Shown in pieces: positions 11,060 through 19,500 of a stretch of DNA of 64,000 bases. Numbering within the stretch: the first letter of the stretch is position 1; each line of letters begins with the position of its first letter. The DNA comes from Panacagrimonas sp052386745 (lineage in GTDB: Bacteria > Pseudomonadota > Gammaproteobacteria > Nevskiales > Nevskiaceae), in NCBI GenBank assembly GCA_052386745.1, contig JBQTJW010000003.1:1-64000 (forward strand), in the 5' to 3' direction. The position numbers and the translations under genes were made by a program. The notes beneath the pieces are model-generated. The model saw only the letters and a program-made list of their open reading frames with translations. It was not told the DNA's origin and made no database searches.

Positions 11060-11730
11060 CGTCGCTTGGGCTTGAGCGCGGGCTTGGGCTGGGCCTGGCG
11101 CTCGCGGCGGGCGCGCTGCTGAGCGGCTGCGGTTTCCACCTGGCCGGCAACCGGCCGCTGCCCGAGCCGCTGCGCCTGGTGCGCATCGACATGGTGGCGC
11201 CGTACCGCGTGTCGGAGCCGCCGGTGGAAGCGGCGCTGCGCACGCGCCTGCTGCGCCGCGGGGCCGAGGTGGTGGAAAAGTCCCGCGATGACGTCACGGT
11301 GATCCGCCTCACCGACCTCAAGGGCACGCGCGAGGTGCTCTCGGTGGGCCCCGACGGCAAGGCGCAGGAATACGACCTGATCCTGCGCGTGAACTACGAC
11401 GTGCGCACCGGCAGCCACGTGTGGGTGCCGCCGGAGCCGGTGGAAGTGCGGCGCGACTACAGCTTCAACGCCGAGCAGGTGCTGCCCAAGGAGCAGGAAG
11501 CCGAGCGCCTGCGCGAGTACCTGGAAGACGAGATGGCCGAGGTGCTGATGCTCAGGATCGAGGCGGCAGTGTCTCAAGCTGTTCAGCAAGCACCTGTGCC
11601 GGATGCCGCACCGGGGGGCGCCAGGCCGCTGGAGCCGAAGACGCTCGATCCCAAGCCGGTGCCGCCGCCCGAGCCCGCGGCGCCGACCCGACAGACGCCG
11701 CCGCCCGAGCCGGCGAAGCCAAATCCCTAG
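11056..11730 (+). CDS. lptE: LPS-assembly lipoprotein LptE with long Pro-rich tail
   Basis: This 224-residue protein has a lipoprotein signal peptide with lipobox LLSGCGFHL. The LptE core follows to about residue 170 (PEPLRLVRIDMVAPYRVSEP...REYLEDEMAEVLMLRIEAA). LptE plugs the LptD barrel and is needed for LPS insertion at the outer membrane. It overlaps leuS by 4 bp. Beyond the core is a tail of about 50 residues rich in Pro, Ala and Lys (PPPEPAAPTRQTPPPEPAKP). The tail runs antisense through the end of the next leftward gene (overlap 11552-11730). The usual downstream neighbour, holA, is missing. Confidence 0.9.
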
Positions 11731-12928
11731 CCCACACCGCGCGCTCTAGGCCGCTGGCCAGGTGCAGGCTGCACCCGATGTTGCTGCTGATGATGAAGTC
11801 CGGCCGGATGCGCGCAATGGCGTCCAGCTTGGGTTGCAGCAGGCGGTCGGACTGCCCCGGCTGCGTCACCAAGTTCACCCCCGCCGCGCCGCAGCAGCGC
11901 TGGCTGGGGTCCAGCTCGACCAGTTCCAGCTGTGGGACACAGGCCAGCAGGGCGCGCAGGGATGCGTCCGACCTCATCACGTTGAGCGCGGTGCAGGGCG
12001 TGTGCAGCGCCGCGCGCAGCGGCAGCGGGCGGAAGCGCAGCCGCTCGCGCCGCGGCAGGAGCCAGTCGGCCAGGTCCTGGACGCTGCGGGCGAAGGCCGG
12101 TCCGCCTTCAATTCCCAGATCCGCATAGTCGCGCAGCGTGGCGGCGCAGCCGGTGGTGATGCTGGCGATGCGCGGCGCGCCGGCGAACGCGCGCAGGTTC
12201 TGCATTGCAAATTGGCGGGCCGGACCGGGCATTCCGCCATGCTGGTGCAGGGCGCCGCAGCAGGTCTGCTCGGGCGCGGCCTGCACGCGGTAGCCGGCGG
12301 CGCGCAGGAGCGTCTCGGCAGCGCGCAGGGCCTCGTGCTCGAACACCTGCGACGCGCAGCCGCGGAACAGGGCGATGGCGTCCCCGGCGTCTGCATCGCC
12401 AATCGATGACGCTGCCACCGCCGATGGCTCAGCCTCGGCGGCCGGAACGAGCGATTCCAGCCGCGCCAGCGTGCCGTGCCCGAGCAGGCGAAACCGCCGC
12501 ACCAGGCGCTGGATGCCGAGTCCGCGGTAGATCGCCAGCATCCCGCGCAGGCAGGCGCGGCCATGGCGCGAGGTCAACAGGCCGGCCAGGATCCGGGTGC
12601 GGCGTGTCCGCCCCGGGCGCAGGGCCGCGAGCTGGGCGCGGCCCGAATCCAGGATGCGCGAGAACGGCACCTGCGCCGGGCACACCACTTCGCAGCGGCG
12701 GCAGGACAGGCAGCCATCCAGGTGCGTTTCCAGCGAGGGCGTGGCCGGAACCCGCCCGCTGCCCAGCGCCTGGATCAGCGCAATGCGCCCGCGCGGGGAA
12801 TCGGCCTCGTGGCGCGAGTCGAGGTAGGTCGGGCAATGCGGCAGGCACAGGCCGCACTTCACGCACAGGTCGGCATCGGCCAGCAGCATTGCTGCCGCAG
12901 GACTGCCAATTGCTGGATCGCCCGCCAT
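11552..12928 (-). CDS. GlcF/heterodisulfide-reductase-type Fe-S protein
   Basis: This 458-residue cytosolic or membrane-associated electron-transfer protein has two ferredoxin-type [4Fe-4S] motifs near the N-terminus (CVKCGLCLPHCP and CLSCRRCEVVCP) and two CCG cysteine-rich domains (GCASQVF...CCGALHQHGG and CCGAAGVN...SSNIGCSLHL). This layout matches GlcF of glycolate oxidase and related (S)-2-hydroxy-acid oxidase subunits. No glcD or glcE flavoprotein gene is adjacent, so the partner is unknown. The ATG at 12928 lies right before the first ferredoxin motif region and 31 bp from the divergent DUF481 start. The C-terminus (VRHPAQVLAEQLE) looks family-like but follows a low-complexity Ala/Arg linker antisense to lptE. 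Confidence 0.82.
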   Translation of the reverse strand: MAGDPAIGSPAAAMLLADADLCVKCGLCLPHCPTYLDSRHEADSPRGRIALIQALGSGRVPATPSLETHLDGCLSCRRCEVVCPAQVPFSRILDSGRAQLAALRPGRTRRTRILAGLLTSRHGRACLRGMLAIYRGLGIQRLVRRFRLLGHGTLARLESLVPAAEAEPSAVAASSIGDADAGDAIALFRGCASQVFEHEALRAAETLLRAAGYRVQAAPEQTCCGALHQHGGMPGPARQFAMQNLRAFAGAPRIASITTGCAATLRDYADLGIEGGPAFARSVQDLADWLLPRRERLRFRPLPLRAALHTPCTALNVMRSDASLRALLACVPQLELVELDPSQRCCGAAGVNLVTQPGQSDRLLQPKLDAIARIRPDFIISSNIGCSLHLASGLERAVWARDLASPARAAASVGSAPRARAAAPAWDRASSAPAAWRPPVRHPAQVLAEQLETLPPRS

Positions 12929-12959
12929 GACTTCGCCTGATGCCCTCCGGAGATTGCCG

Positions 12960-13664
12960 ATGATTCGCCGCGCCGTGCCCGCACTCGTTCTGCTGCTTCC
13001 CGCCGCCGCCCATGCCGAATGGAAAGGACAGATCGGCGCGGGGCTTCTGACCACCAGCGGGAACTCCGAGACCCAGTCCCTCAATGGAAAACTCGGGCTG
13101 GACTACCTGTCGCCACAATGGAAGAACACCTTCACCGCCACGGCGATCAACAACGGCGATGATGATGGCCGGACGGCCGAACGCTACACCATCGGCGACA
13201 AACTGGATTACAACCTGGACCCGCAGAACTACCTGTTCGGCGCGGTGGATTACGAAAAGGACCTGTTCGGCGGCTTCCGCGAACGTCTGGTGGAGAGCGT
13301 CGGTTACGGTCGCCACATCCTCACCGGGCCGGTGCACACGCTGGACGCGGAAGTCGGTGGCGGTGCCCGCCAGACCCAGGAGCAGAACACCGGCGACCGG
13401 GAGGATGACCTCATCGGCCGCCTTGGCGGCAAATACCAGTGGGCCATCTCGGAGACCAGCGCGTTCGCACAGGCCCTCAAGGTCGAAGCCGGCGAAGAGA
13501 ACACCTTCACCGAGGCCATCAGCGAACTGCGCCTGACGGTCATCGGCAGCCTGGCGCTGTCGCTGTCGTTCACCGTTCGCAACAACAGCGACGTACCGCC
13601 GGACACCAAGCGCACCGACTCTTTCACCTCCATCGGACTGACGTACGCCTTCGGCCCGAAGTAG
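12960..13664 (+). CDS. DUF481 outer-membrane protein (YdiY-like)
   Basis: This 234-residue secreted protein has a signal peptide (MIRRAVPALVLLLPAAAHA) followed by alternating beta strands (EWKGQIGAGLLTTSGNSETQ, LDYNLDPQNYLFGAVDYEKD) and an aromatic C-terminal strand (SIGLTYAFGPK) typical of outer-membrane barrels. DUF481 includes the salt-induced YdiY; the molecular function is unknown. The ATG at 12960 is favoured because it directly precedes the signal peptide. It is divergent from the Fe-S gene with almost no intergenic space, so their promoters must lie inside the coding regions or overlap. Confidence 0.87.
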   Translation: MIRRAVPALVLLLPAAAHAEWKGQIGAGLLTTSGNSETQSLNGKLGLDYLSPQWKNTFTATAINNGDDDGRTAERYTIGDKLDYNLDPQNYLFGAVDYEKDLFGGFRERLVESVGYGRHILTGPVHTLDAEVGGGARQTQEQNTGDREDDLIGRLGGKYQWAISETSAFAQALKVEAGEENTFTEAISELRLTVIGSLALSLSFTVRNNSDVPPDTKRTDSFTSIGLTYAFGPK

Positions 13665-13689
13665 ACGGAAGTGGCGGTAAAGTAGTGGC

Positions 13690-14025
13690 ATGAGCTACTA
13701 CGAGCATCACCTGTTCTTCTGCAACAACCAGCGCCCGCCCGGTACGCGCACCTGCTGCAACGACAAGGGCGCAACCCAGGCGCGCGATCACGCCAAGGCA
13801 CGCATCGCGCAGTTGCAGCTCAACCGTCCGGGCAAGGCGCGGGTCAACCAAGCCGGCTGCATGGAGCGCTGCGAGGAAGGGCCATGCCTGGCCATCTACC
13901 CGCAGGGCGTCTGGTACACCTACCGCGACAAGGCGGACATCGACGAGATCATCGACCGCCACGTGGTGCGCGGCGAAATCGTGGAGCGGCTGAAGATGAA
14001 GGACCTGCCCGGACGCGAGCCGTGA
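13690..14025 (+). CDS. thioredoxin-like [2Fe-2S] ferredoxin
   Basis: The protein has 111 residues. Four cysteines appear in the thioredoxin-like 2Fe-2S pattern: FFCNNQRPPGTRTCC near residues 11-24 and GCMERCEEGPCLAIYPQG near residues 56-73. The C-terminus (YTYRDKADIDEIIDRHVVRG) is the usual family helix. These small proteins shuttle electrons in the cytosol; partners are usually unidentified. Its stop codon overlaps the GTG start of def by 4 bp (GTGA), so the pair is co-translated, which suggests but does not prove a link with the Fe2+ enzyme deformylase. Confidence 0.9.
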   Translation: MSYYEHHLFFCNNQRPPGTRTCCNDKGATQARDHAKARIAQLQLNRPGKARVNQAGCMERCEEGPCLAIYPQGVWYTYRDKADIDEIIDRHVVRGEIVERLKMKDLPGREP

Positions 14026-14552
14026 TCCGCGAGGTGCTGCGCATGGGCGACCCGCGCCTGCTGCGCCGCTCGCGCGAGGTGGAGGCCTTGGATACGCCCG
14101 AGCTGCACGCCCTGGTCCAGGACCTGTTCGACACCATGCGCGCGCTCAACGGTGCAGGCCTGGCGGCGCCGCAGATCGGCGTGGACCTGCGCGTGGTGAT
14201 CTTCGGCTTCACCGCCAGCCCGCGCTACCCGGACGCGCCGCCGGTGCCGGAAACGGTGCTGGTCAACCCCATCCTGACGCCCCTGTCCAAGGAGGTCGAG
14301 GACGGCTGGGAGGGCTGCCTGTCGGTGCCGGGGCTGCGGGGCGTGGTGCCGCGCCACAAGTACCTGCGCTACCTGGGCTTTGACGCCCACGGCCGGGCCA
14401 TTGACCGCAGCGTGGAAGGCTTCCACGCCCGCGTGGTCCAGCACGAGTGCGACCACCTGGACGGCATCCTCTACCCCATGCGCATCCGCGACTTCACGCG
14501 CTTCGGGTTCCAGGACCTGCTCTTCCCCGGCCAGACCGATACGGACGACTGA
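14022..14552 (+). CDS. def: peptide deformylase
   Basis: This 176-residue enzyme removes the N-formyl group from nascent proteins using Fe2+. All three PDF motifs are present: GAGLAAPQIG (about 44-53), EGCLSVPG (about 95-102) with the metal Cys, and QHECDHLDG (about 140-148) with the two metal His and catalytic Glu. The GTG at 14022 is the start because it immediately precedes IREVLRMGDPRLL, the family N-terminus, and overlaps the ferredoxin stop. It is not in the usual def-fmt arrangement, so it may be a second deformylase of the genome; this cannot be tested here. Confidence 0.95.
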   Translation: MIREVLRMGDPRLLRRSREVEALDTPELHALVQDLFDTMRALNGAGLAAPQIGVDLRVVIFGFTASPRYPDAPPVPETVLVNPILTPLSKEVEDGWEGCLSVPGLRGVVPRHKYLRYLGFDAHGRAIDRSVEGFHARVVQHECDHLDGILYPMRIRDFTRFGFQDLLFPGQTDTDD

Positions 14553-14572
14553 GAGCCACGCGCGAACCCGCG

Positions 14573-16033
14573 CTACAGCACCGGCGTGCGGATGTTGAGC
14601 GGGTCGGGGGCCGGTGGTGGTGGCAGGGGCTTGACCTCGTCGAGCTTGGCCGGCGGCTGCGGCGGGGCGGCGAAGGTGTACAGCAGCATGTCGTAGTAGG
14701 TGCGCACGTTGCCCACGTAGCTCTCGGCCTCCAGGCCGCGCGCGTAGCCGTACTTGGTCTGGCGGTGCCAGCGCGGCTGCATCAGGAGCGGCAGCACGGC
14801 TTTCACGTCCAGCCAGCGGCGCGGATCGCCGCCGCGGCGCCTGACCAGTTCCTGCGCGTCCAGCAGGTGCCCGAAGCCGAGGTTGTACGCCGCCAGTGCG
14901 AGCCAGGTGCGGTCCGGGTCCGGGACGTCGGCCGGGACAAGATCGATCAGTCGCCGGATGTAGCGCGACCCGCCCATGATGCTTTGCGCCGGGTCCTCGC
15001 GGTTCGAGACGTTGAGAAACTGCGCCGTTTCCAGCGTGAGCTGCATGATCCCCCGCACGCCGGTGGGGCTGATGGCCGATGCATCCCAGTGCGACTCCTG
15101 GTAACCGATGGCCGCGAGCAGGCGCCAGTCCAGCCCGTATCGCTGGCCCGCCTTTTCGAACAGGGCCCGATAGCGCGGCAGGCGCGTCTGCACGTGGTCG
15201 CCCAGGGTCATGGCGCCCACGCGATCCACCTGCTCCACGTGCCCGAAATGGCGGTCGCGCAGGCGCGCCAGGTCCGACCTGCTCATGCCGCCGAGGTACT
15301 GCTGGGCGCGCAGGAAAAGGCTGTCGTCACGCGAGTCGGGGAACGCCCAGGCCACGTCCTGCTTGCCGGTGAGATTGAAGGCGACGCGCAGCTCCGGGTA
15401 GTAGCGCAGGTTGATGGCCACCAGGTCCGAGGGCGCAACCGTGTAGCGGATGTCGCCATTGGAAAGCTGCTGCATCAGCTCTTCGGTCTCGAACTCGGAC
15501 GACTCCGTCCACGCGAGCCCGGGGACCTCGCGTTTCACCTGCGCGAGATGCTCCGCCGCGGCGCTGCCCTGGGGCACGACCATCCCGGCGCCGATATCGG
15601 CCGCCGAAGACGGGCGATGCCGGCCGGCGCGGTAGAGCACCTGGGGCACCACGGTGAGCACCGCCCGCGTGAACCGCATCTGCTCCCGGCGCAAGGGCGT
15701 CACCGACACGCCCGCCGCCGCGAGGTTGGCGCGCCCGCGCCGCACCAGTTCAAGGGTCTGTGGAGGGCTCGACGCCACGACCACTTCCAGCGTGACCCCG
15801 AGCCGTTCCGCAAAGCCCTTCGCCAGGTCGTACTCGAAGCCCGTGGGACCGCTCGGCCCCTCGTAGTAGGTGGTGGCGCTGTTGATCGTCGCCACCCGGA
15901 GCACCCCAAGCGCCCGTACCTGCTCGATCGTCGACAACCGCGGCGAACAGGTGGACAAGGTGCACAGCACAGCCCCGGCAATCAGCCAGAATGCGATCGA
16001 TGACCAGGGATGTGTCGCGGCCTTTGCAGGCAT
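14573..16033 (-). CDS. mltF: membrane-bound lytic murein transglycosylase F
   Basis: The protein has 486 residues. The N-terminal signal (SIAFWLIAGAVLCTLSTC) ends in a lipobox-like Cys at position 29. Residues about 40-265 form a type-3 solute-binding domain (LRVATINSATTYYEGPSGPT, FEYDLAKGFAERLGV). Residues about 285-470 form the SLT domain with catalytic Glu313 (AAIGYQESHWDASAISPTG). It cleaves peptidoglycan glycan strands from the outer membrane, giving 1,6-anhydromuropeptides, and the binding domain regulates activity. It converges on def with 20 bp between the stops. Confidence 0.93.
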   Translation of the reverse strand: MPAKAATHPWSSIAFWLIAGAVLCTLSTCSPRLSTIEQVRALGVLRVATINSATTYYEGPSGPTGFEYDLAKGFAERLGVTLEVVVASSPPQTLELVRRGRANLAAAGVSVTPLRREQMRFTRAVLTVVPQVLYRAGRHRPSSAADIGAGMVVPQGSAAAEHLAQVKREVPGLAWTESSEFETEELMQQLSNGDIRYTVAPSDLVAINLRYYPELRVAFNLTGKQDVAWAFPDSRDDSLFLRAQQYLGGMSRSDLARLRDRHFGHVEQVDRVGAMTLGDHVQTRLPRYRALFEKAGQRYGLDWRLLAAIGYQESHWDASAISPTGVRGIMQLTLETAQFLNVSNREDPAQSIMGGSRYIRRLIDLVPADVPDPDRTWLALAAYNLGFGHLLDAQELVRRRGGDPRRWLDVKAVLPLLMQPRWHRQTKYGYARGLEAESYVGNVRTYYDMLLYTFAAPPQPPAKLDEVKPLPPPPAPDPLNIRTPVL

Positions 16034-16107
16034 GTTCTAGAATAATTGGGTGTCGGCATGGCCTGATCCCTAGCATAGCGCCCAGCCGGCACAGCGCTGC
16101 ATCCTGC

Positions 16108-16197
<90 letters not shown>

Positions 16198-16230
16198 ACA
16201 AGGCGTCCCGGTTATCGCAGGAAGTACCAG

Positions 16231-16256
16231 ACCCCTGAGAGATCAGGGGTTTTGCT
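16231..16256 (+). terminator. Rho-independent terminator after tRNA-Ser
   Basis: A perfect 7-bp stem CCCCTGA/TCAGGGG (16232-16238/16243-16249) with a GAGA tetraloop is followed by TTTTGCTTT. It lies 34 bp after the tRNA-Ser CCA end. Bases 16257-16546 beyond it hold no recognisable gene, repeat or regulatory site. Confidence 0.9.
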
Positions 16257-16546
16257 TTCTGGCGCGGTCATTCGCGGGATGTCTCCTCGGGATGCGGGCC
16301 GCGGTGTGGATCAAGGTGAACTGGTCGCCCTGGGCCACGCCTCGCTGGCTTCGGCCTGGTCGACGCCGCAAGCCTCCAAAGATTCGATCGTCGAGACTCG
16401 TCCAGATTTCGTAACCGACGCATCGCCGGGCAGCGCAGCAGTCGGCTCGATCGCTTTCGGACTCGGAATGACTCACACGAAGTAGAAAGCCCCAGCACCG
16501 GATCGATCATCGCCACGTCAACCGGCGATGCGCGGACGGTATTGGT

Positions 16547-19500
16547 TCAGGTTCGCTGCAGGTCATACAGCTCGCGCACGGCAACCGTCAGGCCGGCGTA
16601 GTCCTGCGCGCCGGAGGCCTGGATTTCGGTCAGGCGTCCCAGGCTGAATTTCAGGCGGGACTCGTTGGCAGCGGCCCAGGCGTCCACGCCGCCGGCGGCC
16701 ATGACCTGCGCGGCGAGGTTGCGATGCAGCAGGTAGGCGTCCTCGCGCAGGCGGCTGCGCGCCAGGGCCTGCCAGTGGCTGGTGACGTGCAGGTTGACCA
16801 GCGCCGACAGCAGCCAGGGCATGCGCAGGCGTTCGCCCAGTTCGAGGTAGGTGGTTGCCGCGTCCGCCAGCGGCACCGACGCGTTCCGCGCCAGGTCGGC
16901 GATGTCGAGCGCCCCGCCCAGCGCCTTGGTGGCGGCGAGCCGGCGCGACAGGTCCTCCGGCACGTTCTCGCTCAGCAGTGCGGAGAGGTGGCGGTCGTGG
17001 TCTTCGCGGTACCGCGTCGGCAGCAGGTCCGGCAGGCGGGACTCGATTTCCTTCACCGCCGGCGCGTAGCGCGCCACGATGTCGCCCACGCCCATAGCGT
17101 CACCGAAACGCGCGCCGACGATCCAGCCGCTGACATGCTTGATGAGGTCCGCGGCCAAATGCATGAGACGAATCTGCACCGCCGCCGGCAGCTTGCCGTC
17201 CAGGGTCTCGATGTCGCGCCAGTAGTGGTCGCTCTCCAGCAGTTCGTGCGCGGCGGCGTAGCCGGCGATCACCTCGGCCAGCGAGGCGCCCTGGTCCTCG
17301 GCCAGCCGGTGCGCGAACGAGGCGCCCATGCGGTTGACCACGGCGTTGGACAGCAGGGTAGCCACGATCTCGCGACGCAGGCGGTGCTTTTCCAGCGCCG
17401 CGCGGTGCGCGTGGACCAGCGCGGGCGGGAAATTGTCGAGCAGCGCCTCGCGAAAGTACGGATCGTCCGGCAGCTTGGAGCCCAGCGCCGCCTCGTTCAG
17501 CGACATCTTGGCGTAAGCCATCAGCACCGCGATCTCGGGCCGCGTCAGGCCGCGAGCGGCGCCGCGGCGTTCCTGGATTTCCTCGTCGTCGGGCAGGCCC
17601 TCCAGCGCGCGGTCCAGGCGGCCGTCGCGCTCCAGGCGCCGGATCAGGGCGGCGTGGTCGTCCAGGCGCAGCGCCGCGTGCGACTCGATCAGGCTGATGG
17701 CGCCCGACTGCACCTCGTTGTCGCGCAGCACGAAGCGCGCGACGTCGTCGGTCATGGCGGCCAGCAGGCGGTCGCGACCGGGGCGCGTGATGTGGCCCGC
17801 GGCCATGATCTCGTTGAGCGCGATCTTGATGTTCACCTCGCGGTCCGAGCAGTGCACGCCGCCGCTGTTGTCGATGGCGTCGGTGTTGATGCGCCCGCCG
17901 TGGCCGCCGGCGCCGCGCAGCGCGTACTCGATGCGCCCGGCCTGCGTGAAGCCCAGGTTGCCGCCTTCGCCGACCACGCGCGCGCGCAGTTCGCGGCCGT
18001 CCACCCGCACCGCGTCGTTGCCGCGGTCGCGCACCTGGTCGTTGCCCTGGCTGCTGGCCTTCACGTAGGTGCCGATGCCGCCGTTCCACAGCAGGTCGAC
18101 CGGCGCGCGCAGGCAGGCGCGGATCAGCTCGGCCGGCGCCAGCGTGCCGGGTGCAATGCCCAAGGCCTGCGCCGCCTCGGGCGACACCGTGACGCGCTTG
18201 GCGCTGCGGGCAAACACGCCGCCGCCCTTCGAGATCAGGCTGGTGTCGTAGTCCGCCCAGCTGGAGCGCGGCAGCGCGAACAGGCGCTGGCGCTCGGCGA
18301 AGCTGCGCTGCGGATCGGGGCTGGGGTCGAGGAACACGTGCCGGTGGTCGAAGGCCGCCACCAGGCGGATGTGCGGTGACAGCAGCATGCCGTTGCCGAA
18401 CACGTCGCCCGACATGTCGCCGATGCCCACCACAGTGAAATCCTCGCGCGCGATGTCGGTCTTGAGTTCGCGGAAATGGCGCTTGACGCTCTCCCAGGCG
18501 CCGCGCGCGGTGATGCCCATCTTCTTGTGGTCGTAGCCCACCGAGCCGCCGGAGGCGAAGGCATCGCCCAGCCAGAAGCCGTAGTCGGCCGCCACGCCGT
18601 TGGCGATGTCCGAGAACGTGGCGGTGCCCTTGTCCGCGGCCACCACCAGGTAGGGATCGTCGCCGTCGTGACGCACGGTGTCGCGCGGCGCCACGATGCC
18701 GTCGCCCACGCGGTTGTCGGTCAGATCCAGCAGGCCGCGCAGAAAGGTGCGGTAGCACTCGATGCCGTAGGCCATCCAGGCCTCGCGCTCGGCCGGCGGC
18801 GGCGACTTCTTGGTGACGAAGCCGCCCTTGGCGCCCACCGGCACGATCACCACGTTCTTCACCTGCTGCGCCTTCATCAGGCCCAGCACCTCGGTGCGGA
18901 AGTCCTCGCTGCGATCCGACCAGCGCAGGCCGCCGCGCGCCACCTTGCCCCCGCGCAGGTGCACGCCCTCCACGGTGGGCGAACACACCCAGATCTCGAA
19001 CAGCGGCCGCGGCTGAGGCAGTTCCGGCACCTTCGACGGATCGAGCTTGAGACTGACCCAAGGCTTGGGGCGCCCGTCGGCATCGCGCTGCCAGAAGTTG
19101 GTGCGCAGCCCGGCGCGCACCACGGACACCAGCGCGCGCAGGATGCGGTCCGCATCGAGCCCGGCCACCTGGTCCAGCGCCTCGTCGAGCGCCTTTGTGC
19201 CGGCAGCTTCCATTTCGGAGCGCCGCGCGGCGTCGATGGCCGGATCGAAGCGCGCCTCGAACTGCTGCACCAGCAGGCGCGCGACGTCGGCGTTGGCGGC
19301 CAGGATGCGCTCGATGTCCGTGCGCCCGTAGGGCAGGCCGATCTGGTTGACGTAGCGCGCCAGCACGCGCAGCACCACGATCTGGCGCAGGCTGAGGGCA
19401 GCGGCCAGCACCAGGCGGTTGAGCCCGTCATCTTCGGCGGCACCGCGCAGCACCTGCGGCAGCAGCGTTTCGAGTTCGCGCGCCGCCTCCGGCGTGCTGC

